Of a stretch of 64,000 nt of DNA, positions 61,678-64,000 are shown in pieces. The DNA comes from Luteibacter sp. Sphag1AF (GTDB taxonomy: Bacteria; Pseudomonadota; Gammaproteobacteria; Xanthomonadales; Rhodanobacteraceae). The notes below the pieces were generated by a model. That model did no database searches and was not told the DNA's origin. It was given only the letters and a program-made list of their open reading frames with translations. Position numbers and translations under genes: made by a program. The DNA lies in assembly GCF_014192715.1 (NCBI RefSeq), contig NZ_JACHYH010000006.1:124001-188000 (forward strand), read 5' to 3'. Positions within the stretch are counted from its first letter, which is position 1, and the number at the start of each line of letters is the position of its first letter.

Positions 61678-62720
61678 CAGTACGTGCTCTTACCCGGAAT
61701 GAGCGCGTCCTGTTTGCCCGCGTCGCACACTGCGTAGGAAAAGCCTTTCTGGATGGCCCACGCGCCAACGCGGCCGCGCTTGTCCATGGCGAGAAAGCCC
61801 ACCTGGATATCGGCGCCACGTACGCTTTTGCGCTTCAGGATGCGTTCCACCGCCTCCCGACAGGCATCCTCGGGCGAGCGCCCCTGACGCATGAGTTCCA
61901 CCACGAGAAAACTGCCCACGTTGCGGATCACTTCTTCGCCCACGCCAGTGGACGTCGCTGCACCCACCTCGTTGTCCACATACAGCCCCGCACCGATGAT
62001 GGGGCTGTCGCCCACACGACCGTGAAGCTTCCATGCCATGCCGCTGGTAGTACAGGCGCCGGAGAGGTTGCCTCTGGCGTCGATGGCCAGCATCCCGATG
62101 GTGTCGTGGTTGCGGGCATCCCCAGGCTTGCTGCCTGCGGGGCCAACCCCGTAGTCGCGAATTTCGCTGTTGGCTGACGGCTTGTATTTCGCCGTCTTCA
62201 GCCATGCTTGCCAGGCCTCGCGTGATTCGGGCGTCAGCAGTTCTTCTTTCGGGAACCCCTGCTCCATGGCGAACTGAAGTGCGCCATCACCCACCAGCAA
62301 CACATGCGGTGTGCGCTCCATGACGCGACGCGCCACCGAGATGGGATGTGCGATGTGTTCCAGCGCTGCCACGGCACCGCAGTCGCCGTTCTCATCCATG
62401 ATGCTTGCATCCAGCGTCACCTTGCCATCGCGATCCGGGTACCCCGCGCGCCCCACGCTGTGATTGCGCAGGTCGGCCTCGGGAATGCGCGCGCCGGCTT
62501 CCACCGCGTCCAGCGCCCTGCCACCCGTGGAAAGTACCTTCCACGCGGCCTGGTTGGCGGCCACACCGAAGTCCCAGGTGGAACAGACCCGGGGAAGCAC
62601 GCCGTCCGCCGGGGCGGTCGACGCGCCGCTCACGGCAGATCCGGCATTCACCCGCACCGGCTGCGCCAGCAAGACACCCGAAGCCACACTCGCACCCTGC
62701 AAGAAACGCCTGCGATCCAT
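61677..62720 (-). CDS. Glycosylasparaginase-type Ntn hydrolase with Tat signal
   Basis: A 347-residue member of the N-terminal nucleophile asparaginase_2 family: N4-(beta-N-acetylglucosaminyl)-L-asparaginase or isoaspartyl-type peptidase. The autocleavage/nucleophile threonine is Thr207 in NHDTIGMLAIDARGNLSGACTTSG; WKLHGRVGDSPIIGAGLYVDN is the next conserved block. The N-terminus MDRRRFLQGASVASG is a twin-arginine signal, so it acts folded in the periplasm. If a glycosylasparaginase, it removes the last GlcNAc from asparagine-linked glycans, a step that could complement the GH92 enzyme at 2,166-5,546. The start ATG at 62720 gives the signal. Followed by cutC. Confidence 0.88.
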   Translation of the reverse strand: MDRRRFLQGASVASGVLLAQPVRVNAGSAVSGASTAPADGVLPRVCSTWDFGVAANQAAWKVLSTGGRALDAVEAGARIPEADLRNHSVGRAGYPDRDGKVTLDASIMDENGDCGAVAALEHIAHPISVARRVMERTPHVLLVGDGALQFAMEQGFPKEELLTPESREAWQAWLKTAKYKPSANSEIRDYGVGPAGSKPGDARNHDTIGMLAIDARGNLSGACTTSGMAWKLHGRVGDSPIIGAGLYVDNEVGAATSTGVGEEVIRNVGSFLVVELMRQGRSPEDACREAVERILKRKSVRGADIQVGFLAMDKRGRVGAWAIQKGFSYAVCDAGKQDALIPGKSTY

Positions 62721-62840
62721 TGATGATCCCCACGTCGATGAGCCCGGCGCCCATCGCGCCACAGGCCATGGTGTCACGGCGCGTAGCCGGGTCTCCATAG
62801 GCTGAGGGTCAGGGTTGCCCGTGCACGGGCGTTTCAGGGA

Positions 62841-63263
62841 CTACCAACAGGCGCCATGTCGGTGCCGCTCTTTGTCCTCGGGCGCGGGAAAGGTACGGCC
62901 AAGATGGTCAATCGCCAGTTCCCCGCAGGCATCACGCACCTGTGGGCCACGCGGACGAGCCACTAGCAGGAAGCCTTCGTCGTCGAGCTGCGCAGACATC
63001 GCCAACTCGTAGTGGCCCCCGGTACTCAACAGGGGGGTCTGAAGTGCCTCGACGTCGCTGGCAGGTTTGCCGTGACGTGCCTGGTAGCGCTGCTGGGACA
63101 GCACCGCATCCAGCAGAAGCTGGCGCCCTTCCATGCGCCGGACCCGCGTGCCGTAGTGCCGGTATGAAGTGACAGCCACCATAGCCAGAGTGGCCATCAC
63201 CAGCAGCACGGACAGGAGTTCCACCGCGCTGAATCCGCGCGCGCCGCGCGCCGCCCGCTTCAT
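62841..63263 (-). CDS. PilE-like type IV minor pilin
   Basis: A 140-residue pseudopilin. The prepilin site is RGARG|FSAVELLSVLL with Glu at +5 and a hydrophobic N-terminal helix (LLSVLLVMATLAMVAVTSY). The head domain has the pilin pattern YRHYGTRVRRMEGRQLLLDAVLSQQRYQARHG, DVEALQT, and two cysteines (in VRDACGE and at the end, HGACW). The order on the minus strand is PilW-like, PilX-like, then this gene, with ATGA overlaps. Probably a minor pilin of type IV pili. Start ATG at 63263. Confidence 0.85.
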   Translation of the reverse strand: MKRAARGARGFSAVELLSVLLVMATLAMVAVTSYRHYGTRVRRMEGRQLLLDAVLSQQRYQARHGKPASDVEALQTPLLSTGGHYELAMSAQLDDEGFLLVARPRGPQVRDACGELAIDHLGRTFPAPEDKERHRHGACW

Positions 63264-63436
63264 GGCTCCGACGGTGCGTGCCGCACCGCCCACAACGCCT
63301 GCATGGACTCGTGCAACTGCACGGAAAGTGCCAGTTGCAACATTGCTGCCCGCATGATGCCGACAGAAAACCCCGCCAGCAGGAGCACGACCAGCAGCAC
63401 AAGGGGCAGCGCGACGCCCCGGGCGCGCGGCGTCAT
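63260..63436 (-). CDS. PilX-like short minor pilin
   Basis: A 58-residue protein starting MTPRARGVALPLVLLVVLLLAGFSVGIMRAAMLQLALSVQLHES. Gly7-Val8 matches the prepilin-like/PilX N-terminal helix motif (ARGVALPLVLL). It lacks the head domain of normal PilX (over 150 residues), ending HAPSEP. It overlaps the PilW-like gene upstream and the PilE-like gene downstream by 4 nt each, so it is retained in the operon. It may be a real short pilin or a truncated one. Confidence 0.7.
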   Translation of the reverse strand: MTPRARGVALPLVLLVVLLLAGFSVGIMRAAMLQLALSVQLHESMQALWAVRHAPSEP

Positions 63437-64000
63437 GGCAATGGCTCCGGAAGTGCCGCAACACTCCTGAACGACAAGACCTGTTCCTCGGCAGGCCGGA
63501 GCGAGGGGGCCGCACGCACGCGCAGTTGCACTTCCACGCCGCGAACGCGATGCCATGCACTCAGCGCCTGCACTTCATGAGCCATGGCGTAGCGGACCCC
63601 ACGTTCCACGTCTGGCAACGCGTAGCGCCACGCCAGCGATGCGACGCCGGTTGCCATCGTGGCGCACTCGCCGTCCGGATTGCAGCGGCGCAGTTCCCGC
63701 TGGCCCTCGCCGAGCCCGCGATGCAGATACCAGCGCCACGTGAGGTCGGCGGCATCCTTGTTTCGCCGGGTAAGCGTCAGAACATCCGACCGTGCCACGC
63801 GCGCGTTCAGCGCCGGAAATCCCGACAGCGGCGGCACGCAGGAGCCGGCCTCACAGCGGTGTCCGAGCACGGCCACTTCGCCTCCGGCATCCCCGCTGCC
63901 CACCTGCGTGATGCCGCGAAGCAGCGCTGTCATGGCGAAACGGCCTTCTTCGTGCGTCTGCGCCTGCCGCGTGCGCAACCAGGCGGCGCGCATCGTGGAC
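63433..64000 (-). CDS. PilW-like minor pilin (3' part, cut by window edge)
   Basis: About 189 residues of the C-terminal part of a PilW-type minor pilin; the N-terminus with the prepilin signal lies beyond the window. Visible elements are EEGRFAMTALLRGITQVGSG, which is the end of the N-terminal helix region, LTLTRRNKDAADLTWRWYLHRG, and a C-terminal beta part ending VLSFRSVAALPEPLP. In pilus operons PilW follows FimT/PilV and precedes PilX, as here. The stop overlaps the PilX-like ATG (ATGA). Confidence 0.75.
   Translation of the reverse strand, partial: STMRAAWLRTRQAQTHEEGRFAMTALLRGITQVGSGDAGGEVAVLGHRCEAGSCVPPLSGFPALNARVARSDVLTLTRRNKDAADLTWRWYLHRGLGEGQRELRRCNPDGECATMATGVASLAWRYALPDVERGVRYAMAHEVQALSAWHRVRGVEVQLRVRAAPSLRPAEEQVLSFRSVAALPEPLP

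Overview
The window looks like chromosomal DNA of a high-GC gammaproteobacterium of the Xanthomonadales, probably Rhodanobacteraceae (Dyella/Luteibacter/Rhodanobacter type). This is an inference from the comEC - exbB - exbD - msbA order, a full sdhCDAB locus with two assembly factors, a MetX-family enzyme of the serine O-succinyltransferase type, kynurenine 3-monooxygenase, and the general codon use. No 16S rRNA or other marker is present to prove it.

Layout. 1-8,016: lipid A flippase msbA (cut by the window edge), exbD and exbB, then a large secreted GH92 alpha-mannosidase gene with its own LacI-type operator, inserted before comEC. 8,041-16,310: lolD-lolC, ygfX-sdhE-sdhBADC plus an SdhAF4-type gene (all minus strand), then ygfZ and a small SleB-like wall hydrolase on the plus strand. 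16,401-18,397: two glycine-zipper lipoproteins and tatD. 18,437-23,222: a MarR-controlled tripartite efflux operon (marR, outer-membrane factor, emrA, emrB) with a perfect palindromic operator. 23,348-33,858: phaR, kmo, the complete cytochrome c maturation operon ccmABCDEFGHI, then a serine/homoserine O-acyltransferase and a cysteine dioxygenase-like protein. 33,882-39,127: tRNA-Leu, a MoaD/ThiS-like protein without the GG tail, a membrane protein with a SUMF1 domain, RNase D, a TPR protein and tRNA-Ala.

39,088-46,315 is a decayed genomic island. It starts at the 3' end of tRNA-Ala(CGC) and ends at a 40-nt imperfect copy of that tRNA end (37/40 identical). Inside are a frameshifted tyrosine integrase, a broken IS3-type transposase end, a frameshifted RHS core fragment, an orphan toxin-tip-like ORF translationally coupled to an exported small protein, and a run of four minus-strand exported or lipid-anchored proteins (OmpA-like lipoprotein, unknown lipoprotein, small Cys-containing exported protein, beta-helix-like lipoprotein). 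This is the most likely place for undescribed biology.

46,730-64,000 returns to ordinary chromosome: an orphan MASE1 membrane protein, a secreted small protein, a diguanylate cyclase, YigZ, an MsbA-like ABC exporter, the four-gene ligase-associated DNA repair cluster (exonuclease, ATP-dependent ligase, Lhr-type helicase, PdeM phosphoesterase), a lipid-anchored subtilisin autotransporter, cutC with a glycosylasparaginase-type hydrolase, and a minor pilin set (PilE-like, PilX-like, PilW-like) running off the right edge. Many gene starts were moved from the longest ORF to an internal start on the basis of Shine-Dalgarno sequence, overlap with the neighbour, or family length; those choices are stated per gene.
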